Positions 11,406 through 22,973 are shown, counted from the stretch's first letter. The stretch is 64,000 nucleotides of DNA from Vitellaria paradoxa (GCA_019916065.1 CM034240.1:14245894-14309893), one strand, 5' to 3'. The notes: a model not told the origin generated them from the sequence alone. Made by a program: numbers and translations.

Positions 11406-12614
11406 CGAAAATAATCCTAAACACGTGACGTTCTTCCGAGTACAATGGAAAAGTGCTCGACACTGATTAGATAATCAGAAAATGGTTATAGCTCGGTCCC
11501 ACCTCATTGTGAAATTATGTTGGAGAAACACTTGGCCCGCAGTCGATTTATTCTCTTTGATAGTCTTTTGTTCATGACGAATGACCTCTTCTTTTTCTGC
11601 CTACGCGATTGCCGCATTGTCTTGGCCGCCTTGAGGTCGGTAAGGATTCATTCTCACCTCTTTATCTCCTCAGTAAGAGCCTTTCAATTTTTACCAAGCG
11701 AGTGTATACAGCGTAGGACCTGACCATGGTCTGAAATACATGGTAAAAGTAGGTTTAGTTAAAAAAAATTGAGAAGCAGCAAAGAGAAAAAGAGAAAATA
11801 AAAAAAAAATAGGTGATTGATTGAACTACATAAGATGAAAAACATACACTGAGAAGATCATGGCTCATATCATACACCATTTCAGTGCTCTGTAACCCTC
11901 TTAACAAGGTCAAATCGACATCTGCAACTGTTGCAAGTAGTTTCTACTATGCCATCTCACTGTTGGATAGGATGGACTGGTGTGAAAATGATTTGGCTTG
12001 AGAACCGGATCCTAAAGTAGTGACCTTTGGAGGGAAGGATGGTATCTGAATCACCTCCCTTCGTTGTGGAGGGTTGGAGGTTGTCTTCTATTGGCTAGAG
12101 ATTAGAGTTGGGGACTTTACTATCCTGACTTTTTTGGGGACAAGCTCTCCTAAAGGCATTTGGGGGGTACTTTTTCTTGTCTACCCTATCCAAAATGTGA
12201 TATCAAACATCTCTTCGGTCGGTCGATTAGGTTGAGTTTCTTCTCGCTTAGGCCGCTTAAGAACAACATTATCTGTTAAAGATAAAAAAAAAAAAAGTGA
12301 GACAAATTGAGGTATAAGACTAAAAGTACAACTCGTGAACTCACTCTGCTCACGTTCAACCGCCAGAGCTTCTTGTGTAGGGCTTGGACCGAGCGGTACA
12401 GGGCCAAGTTTTTTATAGTTATTAAAACTTTAGCCTCGTGAACCGAATGTTTCTTCACCTCGCGAAGAAGATTCTTTTGTTCTGTGGTGAGGGCAAATGG
12501 CCTTCGAGTTGATCAAAGTAAAACAAAAGGGAAGATATTAGAACCCTAAAACCTATAGGAATTGGACAGAACTTAAACGAAAATCCTAAACATACCCTTT
12601 AATGTCAGTTGACC

Positions 12615-13352
12615 TCAGACCCGAGGAACTGGGATCTTCTTCTCCTTATCGGTCTCCCACACTTGAAATTCCGATGTACTCCCATGAACGAATAAGTACC
12701 CTTCTTTCCACCCTTTCTGAGAGGTGGAAATTTGGACAACGAAATTGAACTCTAACTTCCTCGCCGATAAGTACCACCATCCTGACTCCTTCTTAGTAAT
12801 TTTATAGAAGTGCAGGAATTTGGTCGCTGTTAGACCGTGCTTGGTGGTAGCCGCCCAAAATATAGCACTCCCAATCAAGATTCTCCAGCTATTCGGTGCT
12901 GACTAACTTAGGAATAGACTAAGCTGAGACAACACCTCTTGAATAAACTTCGATGGGGGAAATCGAAGACCATCGAGTAATGCCATTTCATACACCACAA
13001 CTTCCCCCTCTCTCGGTGAGCAAGCAGAGTCATTTTCCCCCAGAACTCAAAAGGTGAGGTTTGGGGAGAATTGGAAGTCAGAAATCATTTTCAAGATCCT
13101 TCTTGTGGTGATGATTAACCTAATGCCCTCTGCCTTAAATAAGGCATCATTATCACCAGCCGCAGTGATACACTTAATATCATTTGCCCAGTGCCCACTG
13201 TTGCTGGGGGCATTGGGAGCCCTAAATTGATGGAAAACGAGGTCGTCATCATTAGATTCTTCATCATCGATAAGATGAACTCTTTCAACGTCACCCATGG
13301 TAACAGACAAGAATAACTGGGACAAACGATGGGAATACAACAGAAAAATCAA
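12615..13352 (-). pseudogene. Antisense ORF relic of the Tat element (gypsy-type transposon domain)
   Basis: The minus-strand translation contains TMGDVERVHLIDDEESNDDD near its start and IFWAATTKHGLTATKFLHFYKITKK further on. Both align with the fuller relic at 44854-45570. The second part resembles the plant domain named putative gypsy-type transposon (Pfam Transposase_28), known from antisense or extra ORFs of Tat elements. The two pieces are in different frames with stops between them, so it is not functional. Its role in the element is not established. Confidence 0.55.
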
Positions 13353-13895
13353 GCCACCGAAGATAGATTTGATTTATTTAGGATTTTCTACAAATCGTAA
13401 GGGACTTGGAGTTTACGATTATTTTTGTGAAAATAGACACTACGACTCAGTAACTAAAACATAAAAAAGAAGGGAAAGCAAATAAAACCAAAGGAAAAAA
13501 CAAAGACAAGGTGAGACTTACCAATTTAAGAGAAAAAGTAAATCAAGCAGAGAGAAGCAGCTTCAAGTGTAGTTGCAGCAATGGCGGATAAAGGAAGAGT
13601 TCGCGTAAAAAGATACCAACAGGGTTCCTCTTGTATTTATAGCCCAATTTTTTCAAAATCAACAGTCAAGATTTAGGTAAGAAAAAATTGATCTAATGGC
13701 TTAAAAATGGCACGTTGACAACTCTGACGTCACGGCCAATACACATGCAATGTGTGGCAGGGTAGTGGAGTCATCAAGTCCTTTCAACAACCACATGCAT
13801 GCTGGTGTCGTAATAAATGCATGTCTATTTCCAAGAAACAGCTAACCATCAAATTCCCTTGGTCTTCTTTCTTGACTGAAGGAACTGGGGGCATT

Positions 13896-14436
13896 TGATA
13901 AGATGACTTCTAAGTGAGGCAAATATTGGATTTCTCTCGGCCTGCTTCGGTGACCGAGAGAATTAGGGGCATCTGATAGGGTGTGCCTAACCAAGCATGT
14001 TTACCCAAACGACCAAATTGGGGGACTCGAACTAACCAAGCAATATGGACCTCAGTCGGGTCGAGTGACCATTGCATTAAAGACAAAATTAATAACATCA
14101 CATCATGAGTATAACTATATTCTAGTATATTTCATGATTTGTGCCTATAAAAGTACTACCTGCTACTTATCAGTTTTGATAATCAATTAAGAGAATCAAC
14201 CTTAGAATCTACAGTACACGTGGCATAATTAGATTAGAAGGAAACATAATGGTATGAGACTCATGTACATTTTACCCATGCAAGTCTCACACTTCTATAT
14301 ATATGACTATTACTCAAGTACACAAGTACATAGACGTTTTTATTTTACAAATTCTCTGCAAAAAAACTTTCTCAACCCTTTTGCTAACCTAAGGATCGGA
14401 GACTCTTTGACAAGCACCACACTGGTGTACTAGACA
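13896..14436 (+). repeat. LTR of the Tat-like element
   Basis: It begins TGATAAGATGAC directly after a polypurine tract and ends GTACTAGACA, so it has TG...CA-type termini. A TATA-like tatatatatgact near 14300 fits an LTR promoter. It matches the LTR at 46264-46780 over its length. The termini were inferred by comparing the two copies. About 50 bp further on, UGT sequence begins. Confidence 0.55.
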
Positions 14437-14487
14437 GCATTTTGGGTTTGGACTGGATCTTTGGAGGATACGAGTTTACCAAGCTAT

Positions 14488-14782
14488 TAGAAAGCACGAA
14501 ATTGAGAGTGCCTATCACAGCCACACCCATGCAACTTGACTAGCCATTCAATGTAAGAATAGTGGAGAAAGTTGGGGTAAGTGTAGAGACAACTAGAGGC
14601 GAGAATGGGATGCTCCAAAGACAAAAAAATAGCTGAGGTGACAGGGAAAGTTGTGGTGGATACAGATGGAGAGGATGAGGTTCGAAGCAAGAAAATTCAG
14701 TGATTGGATAAGAATGAAAAAGAATAAGGAGATTGATGAGGTGGTTGAGGAGTTATTACAAATTTGCAACAAGGGGAAATAG
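14488..14782 (+). pseudogene. UGT94-like fragment, type B, C-terminal third only
   Basis: It reads from within the PSPG box (MESTKLRVPI-like, then MQLD and a stop in place of Q) through KVGVSVETTRGENG to the type-B C-terminus (ELLQICNKGK, stop TAG at 14780-14782). Everything upstream is absent and an LTR lies in its place. It has an in-frame stop at the last PSPG position and several indels. Its 3' flank matches those of the other type-B copies for about 2 kb. Confidence 0.85.
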
Positions 14783-16475
14783 TTTCCACATCTTGCTGGC
14801 AAATAGCATAGGAAATAATCAATTCATTCCCAAAGTTATTCTGTCTTTTTGGTATTCCAGGAAATCAATTAATGAAAGCTCTTTCTATTTTGCATTGCAA
14901 TTATATGAAAAATAGAGAGATGTTTTGGCATTATCACCAGTTATTTGGTTATAAAATTCTTATTTGTTCTTTATGTTATCAAAATTGTTTTAGAAAAAAT
15001 AAATTATGATTAATTACAAGATAATCCCTCAACTATAATCTTGTATCATTTATTCCATCAACTAATAAAATCACATACTAACCCCTAAAACTATTAACTT
15101 GTAACGATTTCTGCCTATCTCACACTAACATTTATAATTTTGACATAATTTAGCAAACTAATCAAATATTAGGAAAAAAAAAGTTTGTTTAGTACTACAA
15201 TTGATATTCTATAAAATTGTTTTGGTAAAATAGCTCTTATATAAAAATTTATGGGCATTTTAAACCCATAATTTTAGTGAACTTATTGCTCTATTTTTCT
15301 TGATGAGAATTTTATAGTATGGGCTTTTTAATTTATTTATAAAAGTATTTGTAAGAGCATCTTAGTTCCTAATATATATATATATATATATATATTATTT
15401 CTATCTTTCATGCACATAATTTGAATAAATTCTGTTAAAATCATAAATATAAAGAAAAAGTATGTTGTTATCAGTTTATAGTTTAAGAGCCCACTATGTA
15501 CTGTCTTTTAATATGGAGGAAGATAAAGTTACAATATATCATTGTTTAAGGGTTGATCTTGCAATTAAATTTTAAATTTGTTATGAATTTCTAAAGAGTA
15601 AGTTAGGGTCAAAACTAATGGAAGGCGTCGGGAGTTAATAACTTTCAGAAATAAGGGGATCTATGTAAATTTTAAATATTGAGAAATTCTATGTGTAATT
15701 AGCTTAATTTTTGATGAGGTATGTGTAATTTACTCTTATGTTATAATCTAAATTTTTATTCAATTAATTTAAAAAAAAATCCTTTTTCAAAATCTAATTT
15801 TTTTTGTTTTATTTTTACAAAACACTATTGACATTTTTTTTAATCCTCTGGATTGATTTCGGAATTATCAAGTTATTATTTTTGAAATCCTACACTTCAA
15901 AAATAATCTAAAAGTATCAACAACTGACCCCTCTCTCTTTCCTCCCCCATGGGCATTCTATTGGATCATAGATAGAAAATTTTAAGTCTAACTTTGGTAT
16001 ATTAATTCTATGTAATTTTTAATATTTAAATTTTTTTAAAATTAATAAATTATAAATTAAATTTAATCAATAATTTATCTATTTTCAGAAATAATAAATG
16101 AATTACAAGACTTAATTTTAACTAATATTAGTTAGTAATTTTGATGCAGTATTGGCTTGGTCTGGCCATCAATCGTAACGTATAATTTTGCTATTCTTTA
16201 AATTAAATATTTAATTGCTTACAAAGTAAATCTAGCCATCAACAGTATCCTATAATTTTATTATTTATTTATTTTTATATTTATTTGCTTGAAAAGTAAA
16301 AAGTTTTGGACAGAATTTGTAAGCCTTATTTTTCTTAAAAGTAGAACAGCACGAAACTACGTCACATTAAAGTTAGAATAGTTAAATTAAAATTTAATAA
16401 TTTAATTATATTCATAATTTTTTAACTTAAAATAAATGAATATTTTAAACTGTTAAATTTTTATTTTAGGATCCC
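14783..16475. other. Duplicated 3' flank of type-B genes
   Basis: The block is collinear with 24489-26200 and 37412-38902, so it was copied with the type-B genes. It includes a segment at about 15005-15745 with imperfectly inverted ends (attacaagataatccctcaac against gaggtatgtgtaatttac). That segment is absent from the flank of the intact gene, so it is probably a transposon that inserted before the later duplications. A TA microsatellite lies at about 15370-15395. No gene is seen. Confidence 0.6.
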
Positions 16476-16773
16476 TAAGGGGTCATTTGGTTTGTTTTTC
16501 TATTTTCTATTTTGAGTTTTTTTTTTTTTTTTACTTTTGAATAAAAAAAATAAGTAAAAATTCATTTGATTGCTTGTATTTTTAAAATTTATTTTCGAAA
16601 ACTGACAATGAGTTTACACATAAAATTAAAAATGATAAAAAGTCGTTTTAAGAGTTTTTTAAAAAAATAAAAATATATTAAAATAAAGAAAATATATTTT
16701 TTTTTTTTCGTTTTAAAATTTTTAACATATAAAATAAAAATAAAAATAAAAAAACAAACCAAATATCACCTAA
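16476..16773. mobile_element. 292-bp MITE with TAA target duplication, proven by a paralogous empty site
   Basis: The element (16479-16770) starts GGGGTCATTTGGTTTG and ends with the reverse complement of GGTGATATTTGGTTTG. TAA lies on both sides (16476-16478, 16771-16773). The sister flank near 26194-26213 reads gatcccttaaccgcagatgg, with one TAA and no insert, so the insertion postdates that duplication. The interior is T-rich then A-rich with no coding capacity. This fits a Tourist/PIF-Harbinger-type MITE. Confidence 0.75.
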
Positions 16774-18059
16774 CATGCTGATGGGGACCTCATTTTCCAT
16801 ATCAGGCCCGAATCCAAAGCAGCATATGCTCTTTGGTGTGCGCGTTGTTTGATAAATAGAAAAATTAAGTACTTGTTTACTGATATTGTTTTCTAAAATA
16901 TTAGAAATCATAATATATTTACATGCTTTGACGAGTATCGTGGGAACGCAAAGGGGTAGGCGGAAAACAAGGGCCGAGGTAGGGGGGCTCCAAATTCCAA
17001 TTCGGGTCAGAGTCCATCGGCCTCTTTTTAATTACCATAAAAAATTATCTGAGTTGAGATTATAAAATAATTGAATTGGTTAGATCTCATCTTCTCACAA
17101 GATTAGTTATAGATTTGAGTTTTATAAGTGGAGCAGTGTCTTAAATTATTATATATAATGTAATGTCGAATCTTTTCAATAAAAAAAAAAAATTGTCTGA
17201 GTTTGATTTTCGGTGGTCTGATTTGTGGAAAAATTAAGAATTAACTCTTTTACTGATATTTAACGGTGATAGATGTGTTAAAAGATTAGAAAAAATAATA
17301 TAGGTAGTGTTTAGAGTTTTAAAAAAATTTAAAAAAATTAAAAATTAATATAAAAGGTGAGACGTAATGAAATTTCATTGAATAAAAATTAAATACTAAA
17401 TTTTTTAAAATTTTCAAAAAAAAAAAATTAAAGCTCCAAAAGGAATTATATTTACACTATTGATTAAAGTAAAAAGGGGTGTTATGGGGCTCGCAAAAGG
17501 GTAGCCTGAAATTATGGCCAAGGTTGGGGTGCTTCAAATCCTAGTCCCAGTCAGAGTCATTCAAATCCATTTATGTCGTTATTACTCCGTTTGAAAGGGT
17601 GAATTTGATAGAATTTAATTTTTTTTAATAAGACTTTTCATTAATTCATTCTTATATTTAGAATTAAGATAAAATTTTATGTGTTAAATTTAATTTCATT
17701 TCATAATTCAAATTTTAGGATATATATATTATTTGAAATCAAAGTTAAAACAATAGAATTTAATGAAAAGTTTATTATTTTTGTAACCCATCTAAGTAAA
17801 TGGATAAATTTATTCTCATATATCATGTTTATATATCATTTATTTACTATTAATATGGTTAAATTTAATATTTTTCTTAAATCAATTCAATTAATTATTT
17901 ATATGTGTTTCAACTAAATTTAATATTTTTCAAATATGTCTCAAACATAAAATTTTATTTACTAAATCAAATCAAATTAATTTCTTATTTTAAAATCAAT
18001 TAATTCCAAGAAAGTAACGTTTTCAAACGAAGCATATAAAAAATACAGACTGAGTTTGA
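16774..18059. other. Duplicated intergenic flank, second part
   Basis: No gene is seen. The block from about 17220 to 18040 (gaattaactcttttactgat, later cactccgtttgaaagggt) matches 49920-50700, where the UGT that should precede it has been deleted. It is AT-rich with only chance ORFs. Confidence 0.55.
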
Positions 18060-19100
18060 TTTTCTTAGAACGAGTTTGACAACACTGTTGCTTTTTGTTA
18101 TTTTTTTGTTACCGTTTTCTGTTTTTTGTTTTCTGTTACTGTTTATTTTTTCTGAAATGAAACAATTGAAACTGCGTTTGGAAATGCAAGTTTGTTTATA
18201 ATTACTAATTTTTTATTTTAGAAAATATTTAATTTTATTAGTTTTAAAAAATTAATAGAACTTAATAAAATATATTTTATATAATTTAATTTAATTTAAT
18301 TAATATAATTAATTAAATTAATACAGTAAATTATTTATTAAAATCATTTAATTCAATAAATATAATATATTTAATTATAATTTATTAAAAATAATTTAAT
18401 AAATATATTTCATATTAAATAAATAATTAAATTAGATTAATTATTAAATTAAATTATTTTTTTAAATTAATTAAATTATTTATTAAAATAATTTAATAAA
18501 ATATTTTATATAAATTAAATTAATTAAATCATAAATAATTTAATTTAATTATGATATTTATTTAAATAATTTAGTAATAATTATTAAATTAAATTAAATT
18601 AAAAATTAATGTAATTTAATTATTTATTATTAATTATTTTATTAAATTAATTTAATTATTAAATTAAATAAATTAATGATATTTATTTCAGATAATTTAG
18701 CTATAATTAATTATTAAAATAAATTAAATTAATTAATTTAGTTTTATTATTTATTAAAATAATTTATATTAATTATATAATTAATTTAATTTATTGAATT
18801 TAATTATATTATTTATTAAAATAACTTATTTTTACAAAATATTTGAATAAAAAATTTATTTTTATGAATGTAACAAAAATAGACAAAGTTTTAAAATTGA
18901 AAAAATTGGCAACAAAAAAAAAAAAATCAAAGTGAAAATACATTTTTTCTGGTTACGTTTTCCTACTTAAGTTTTCATTTTTTTTGGAAATAAAAAAACA
19001 AACGTAAATAGATTTATCAAACATATTTCTGTTGCGAGTTTACAAAATTTTGAAAACATAAACAAAAAAACAGAAACGGAAACGTTATCAATCGGGGCCT
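18060..19100. mobile_element. Candidate AT-rich MITE-like element
   Basis: The left end (gagtttgacaacactgttgc) and the reverse-complemented right end (gattgataacgtttccg) are similar, and both resemble the right terminus of the element at 4935-5865. The core at 18190-18830 is almost entirely A and T, in aattaatt words. The corresponding flank at 50700 lacks it and runs straight on, which supports a discrete insertion. Confidence 0.45.
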
Positions 19101-19124
19101 TAGTAAAATAACACTAACTTTTAA

Positions 19125-19390
19125 CCATTAATTGATGCTCCTCTTAAATGTTAAAAAAAGAAAAAGAAAATATATATTAGAGCTAGAAGTAATTTGTGCA
19201 TGCAAGTGGCAGGCCCAAATAATCCTATATGTGCGGATGGGAAATTCTTAAAAGGTCCATTAATTGATGCTCCTCTTAAATGTTAAAAAAAGAAAAAGAA
19301 AATATATATATTTAGAGCTAGAAGTAATTTGCGCATGCAAGTGGCAGGCCCAAATAATCCTATATGTGCGGATGGGAAATTCTTAAAAGG
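19125..19390. repeat. 132-bp tandem duplication of flank sequence
   Basis: The segment starting ccattaattgatgctcctc at 19125 is repeated from 19257, with only a few changes (for example tttgtgcat against tttgcgcat). The single-copy version is at about 50750-50900. Confidence 0.8.
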
Positions 19391-19976
19391 TTATCTGTCC
19401 ATCGTGACTTATCTCTATATGTGTGAATGCGCAAGAGACTCAGTTGTTAGTTTGCTAGAACAGGGCTTTCTGATTAGGAAACCCGGTGAAAATGAAACGG
19501 ATACCTCCTTTTCTTAAGAAGTTTTATTTTGAACTACCCCCTCTGTTCCCGCCCTCCCAAGCGCTAGGTATTTTCTATTTCGGAAAATTGTATCCAAGTC
19601 ATACTTGGTAATCTTTTAAAGTTATTAGTCATACTTAAGAAAAAGTATTGCTTTTAAGTCACATTAATGTGAAAAGTTTTGTATTTAAGTCATACTTTTG
19701 AGTAGGTCCCACGAGTTTGTTTTAAATATAATTTAAATATGACTTAAATGCCCTTTTTCTATAATTAATTGAGATGAAGTTGCCGAAAATTATGGAACCG
19801 AGAATCACGTTTTTCGTTTTTGTTTCATTCCTTATCAATCGCGTGAAGATATAGTGAGATAAAAATCTGTTAAATGATTATATACGAAGGAATACACACG
19901 GATTATGCGAGTTTGTGCTGTGAGATTAACGTCGATCGAATGAATATATACAGATCTGGATTACGTATTTAAACAC

Positions 19977-21664
19977 ATGACTGCGGTACTGTTTTTTTTA
20001 GGATGCATGCTTGTTCAAAAACATTACCGCGTTCAAAACAGTACCGCATGACTCTATCATGCAAACATTACATGTAAACACAAAAAATAGTTCATATATC
20101 AAACGAATAACCGACAGTACCGCATGTGTGACAGTACCACATGTCTGCGGTACTGTTTTTTTTAGGATGCATGCTCGTTCAAAAACAGTACCGCATACTC
20201 TATCATGCAAACATCACATGTAAACACAAAAATAGTTCACATATCAAACGAATGACCGACAGTACCGCATGTGTGACAGTACCACATGTCTGCGGTACTG
20301 TTTTTTTTAGGATGTATGCTCGTTCAAAAACAGTACCGCATGACTCTATCATGCAAACATCACATGTAAACACAAAAATAGTTCACATATCAAACGAATG
20401 ACCGACAGTACCGCATGTGTGACAGTACCACATGTCTGCGGTACTATTTTTTTTAGGATGCATGCTCGTTCAAAAACAGTACCGCATGACTCTATCATGC
20501 AAACATCACATGTAAATACAAAATAGTTCACATATCAAACGAATGACCGACAGTACCGCATATGTGACAGTACCACATGTTTGCGGTACTGTTTTTTAGG
20601 ATGCATGCTCGTTCAAAAACAGTACCGCATGACTCTATCATGCAAACATCACATGTAAACACAAAAATAGTTCACATATCAAACGAATGACCGACAGTAC
20701 CGCATGTGTGACAGTACCACATGTCTGCGGTACTGTTTTTTTAGGATGCATGCTCGTTCAAAAACAGTACCGCATGACTCTATCATGCAAACATCACATG
20801 TAAACACAAAAATAGTTCACATATCAAACGAATGACCGACAGTACCGCATGTGTGACAGTACCACATGTCTGCGGTACTGTTTTTTTTAGGATGCATGCT
20901 CGTTCAAAAACAGTACCGCATACTCTATCATGCAAACATCACATGTAAACACAAAATAGTTCACATATCAAACGAATGACCGACAGTACCGCATGTGTGA
21001 CAGTACCACATGTCTGCGGTACTGTTTTTTTAGTAGGATGTATGCTCGTTCAAAAACAGTACCGCATGACTCTATCATGCAAACATCACATGTAAACACA
21101 AAAATAGTTCACATATCAAACGAATGACCGACAGTACCGCATGTGTGACAGTACCACATGTCTGCGGTACTATTTTTTTTAGGATGCATGCTCGTTCAAA
21201 AACAGTACCGCATGACTCTATCATGCAAACATCACATGTAAATACAAAATAGTTCACATATCAAACGAATGACCGACAGTACCGCATATGTGACAGTACC
21301 ACATGTTTGCGGTACTGTTTTTTTAGGATGCATGCTCGTTCAAAAACAGTACCGCATGACTCTATCATGCAAACATCACATGTAAACACAAAAATAGTTC
21401 ACATATCAAACGAATGACCGACAGTACCGCATGTGTGACAGTACCACATGTCTGCGGTACTGTTTTTTTTAGGATGCATGCTCGTTCAAAACAGTACCGC
21501 ATACTCTATCATGCAAACATCACAGTAAACACAAAAATAGTTCACATATCAAACGAATGACCGACAGTACCGCATGTGTGACAGTACCACATGTCTGCGG
21601 TACTGTTTTTTTTAGGATGCATGCTCGTTCAAAAACAGTACCGCATGACTATATCATGCAAAGA
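19977..21664. repeat. 145-bp satellite array with an internal hairpin in every unit
   Basis: Unit boundaries at ctgcggtactg (or ttgcgg) fall at 19981, 20145, 20290, 20436, 20581, 20725, 20870, 21014, 21162, 21307, 21452 and 21595. The spacing is 143-148 bp, except the first unit, which has an 18-bp extra piece. Each unit carries TGCGGTACTGTTTTT facing AAAAACAGTACCGCA across a spacer of about 20 bp, plus two further acagtacc(g/a)ca words. Diagnostic variants recur every five units (about 725 bp): atgtatgctcg at 20290 and 21014, then actatttttttt with aaatacaaaatag at 20436 and 21162. No protein is likely. Confidence 0.95.
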
Positions 21665-21812
21665 ATGGTGCTGTTTTAATGAGGTACTGTTTTATTATGC
21701 GGTACTGTTTTATTATGCGGTACTTTTTTTATGCGGTACTGTTTTTATGCGATAATGTTTTATTATGTGGTACTATTTTTTATGCGGTATTGTTTTATTA
21801 TGTGGTATTGTT
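21665..21812. repeat. Short degenerate tandem repeat, core ATGCGGTACTGTTTTATT
   Basis: Directly after the satellite there are about eight copies of a 16-20 bp word related to tgcggtactgttttatta, including variants such as tatgtggtactattttt and gcgataatgttttatt. The word is the same as the arm of the satellite hairpin, which suggests a common origin. Confidence 0.8.
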
Positions 21813-22154
21813 TTCCTAAATAGTTTTGATTTGTTTCCAAAAATCAGTTTTGCTTGTTTTGTAAAGAAGATGGAAAGTCGCGGAATTAGGTTTTTCTCAA
21901 ACAGTTTTGATTTTGTTTCAAAAAATCAGTTTTACTTGCTTTATAAAGAAGATGGAAAGTCACGGAAGTTATGAGTAAAGTGTGCACTATTTTCGGATAA
22001 AACTGGCAGTTTTGAAATGTAGTGAAAACGCGTGATATCCTTTTTGGTCTTTTTGTTGCAGGTGTGACTTATTCACAAATAAGATTTTTGGGTATGACTT
22101 AAATCTTTATAAGTCCATAAATAGTGACCGGCCTCCAAAAACCCCTTTCTATTT

Positions 22155-22839
22155 TGTTGACCACTGGACCCGGCCGGCTTCTCTGCAGCCATAATGGCAA
22201 ATAATTATTAATTTAAAGTCTATTTAAATAGTCAAAATTAATTAAAATTTATTAATTTTTATATTTTTTTAATTAAATTTTATTACATACCATTTTATAT
22301 CAAATTTTATATTTTTATTATATTTTTTCACCAAATTTTTACCAATTAAACACTCCTAAACGAAGAGATCACTATATCCATCACTTCTCTACCTCTACTG
22401 CTACTACTAAAACGAGGAAATAGCTGGCAAACAAAAAACATTTATAGAAAGATAGTGCGATTTCGTCACTGTCCAACAACACAATTTTTAAGTTTGTGTA
22501 CGCAGGGATCACATTAAATTAGAGGTAATTATTTGAGCCTAACATAATATTGTAATATTCTAGTCTAAGAGTCTTTGAGAATCTTGGATTAAATGACTTA
22601 TAGGTTAAATGACTTATTTGCTTATTTGTAAAATAGTCAAATTTATTCTTTTACATTTTTAATTATTTTTTTAAATCTTCAAGAGTAAAAATATCAAATT
22701 AACTAAAATTAAAAAGTTAGTTAAAAAAATCACCTTTTTCCTTACCCAAACACAAAAATATAGCTTTTTTTAACTAAGCAGTAGCTAACTAAAAAAAAGG
22801 AACGTATTTTACTTCCCAAACCGAGAGAATTTCCTGTGA
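22155..22839. other. Upstream-of-type-A-terminus flank
   Basis: This is duplicated sequence matching about 51410-51930 (cggccggcttctctgcagc, then aattattaattctaaacg-type words) and, more distantly, 9770-9900 and 26880-26960. No gene is seen. Confidence 0.5.
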
Positions 22840-22973
22840 CTATATCTTCTTGCAAAAGCTGTACCAACTCTTCTAATTCCTCGAGTATATCTTGATCTCC
22901 TTTCTATTTTATGTTCACGTTTACATTTATTCTCATATTCATCTCAATTTTCTTCCTCACAACCTTTCTCATT
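22840..22973 (-). pseudogene. UGT94-like type-A C-terminal scrap
   Basis: The minus-strand sequence matches the last ~45 codons of type-A genes (gaggaattagaagagttggtac and neighbours), with a one-base insertion near the Cys of QLC. Homology ends abruptly at about 22973, at attccccaacaaaaaatttt. The same scrap with the same breakpoint occurs at 51931-52085, so both derive from one duplicated block. It sits immediately downstream, in tail direction, of another type-A relic. Confidence 0.7.

Larger units (their letters stand above)
11500..14436 (+). mobile_element. 3' part of a Tat-lineage Ty3/gypsy retrotransposon
   Basis: The segment is collinear with 43690-46780. It has the block with catgacgaatgacc and tacgcgattgccgc, then antisense ORF remnants, then a purine-rich tract (ggaactggggg at 13881-13891) and an LTR. 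In Tat elements, extra antisense ORFs lie between pol and the 3' LTR, which this layout matches. No gag, protease, reverse transcriptase or integrase is found here, so the 5' part is missing. It lies between a minus-strand type-A relic and a plus-strand type-B relic. Confidence 0.65.
19581..22145. mobile_element. 2.56-kb insertion flanked by a 9-bp direct repeat, carrying a satellite array (MULE-like?)
   Basis: TTTCTATTT occurs at 19572-19580 and 22146-22154. The homologous flank near 51401-51409 has a single tttccattt with no insert. A 9-bp duplication fits Mutator-like elements. The ends are not a clean terminal inverted repeat. The subterminal regions instead hold repeated aagtcatac words in direct orientation at left (about 19595-19705) and inverted at right (about 22065-22110), as in transposase-binding subterminal repeats. 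No transposase is present. Most of the inside is tandem repeat. Confidence 0.5.

Noticed and set aside
17681..17917. A 78-codon ORF in AT-rich flank
   Set aside because: Composition is Ile/Phe/Asn-rich as expected by chance in A/T-rich DNA, and it is not preserved at 50400-50600.
19998..21257. Several 60-86 codon ORFs on both strands, two of them identical
   Set aside because: They are translations of the 145-bp satellite. The identical pair is 726 bp apart, which is the five-unit period. No start context or domain.
19977..21664. Regularly spaced repeats that could be read as a CRISPR-like array
   Set aside because: The whole 145-bp unit is conserved, with no variable spacers, and the setting is a plant nuclear gene cluster.
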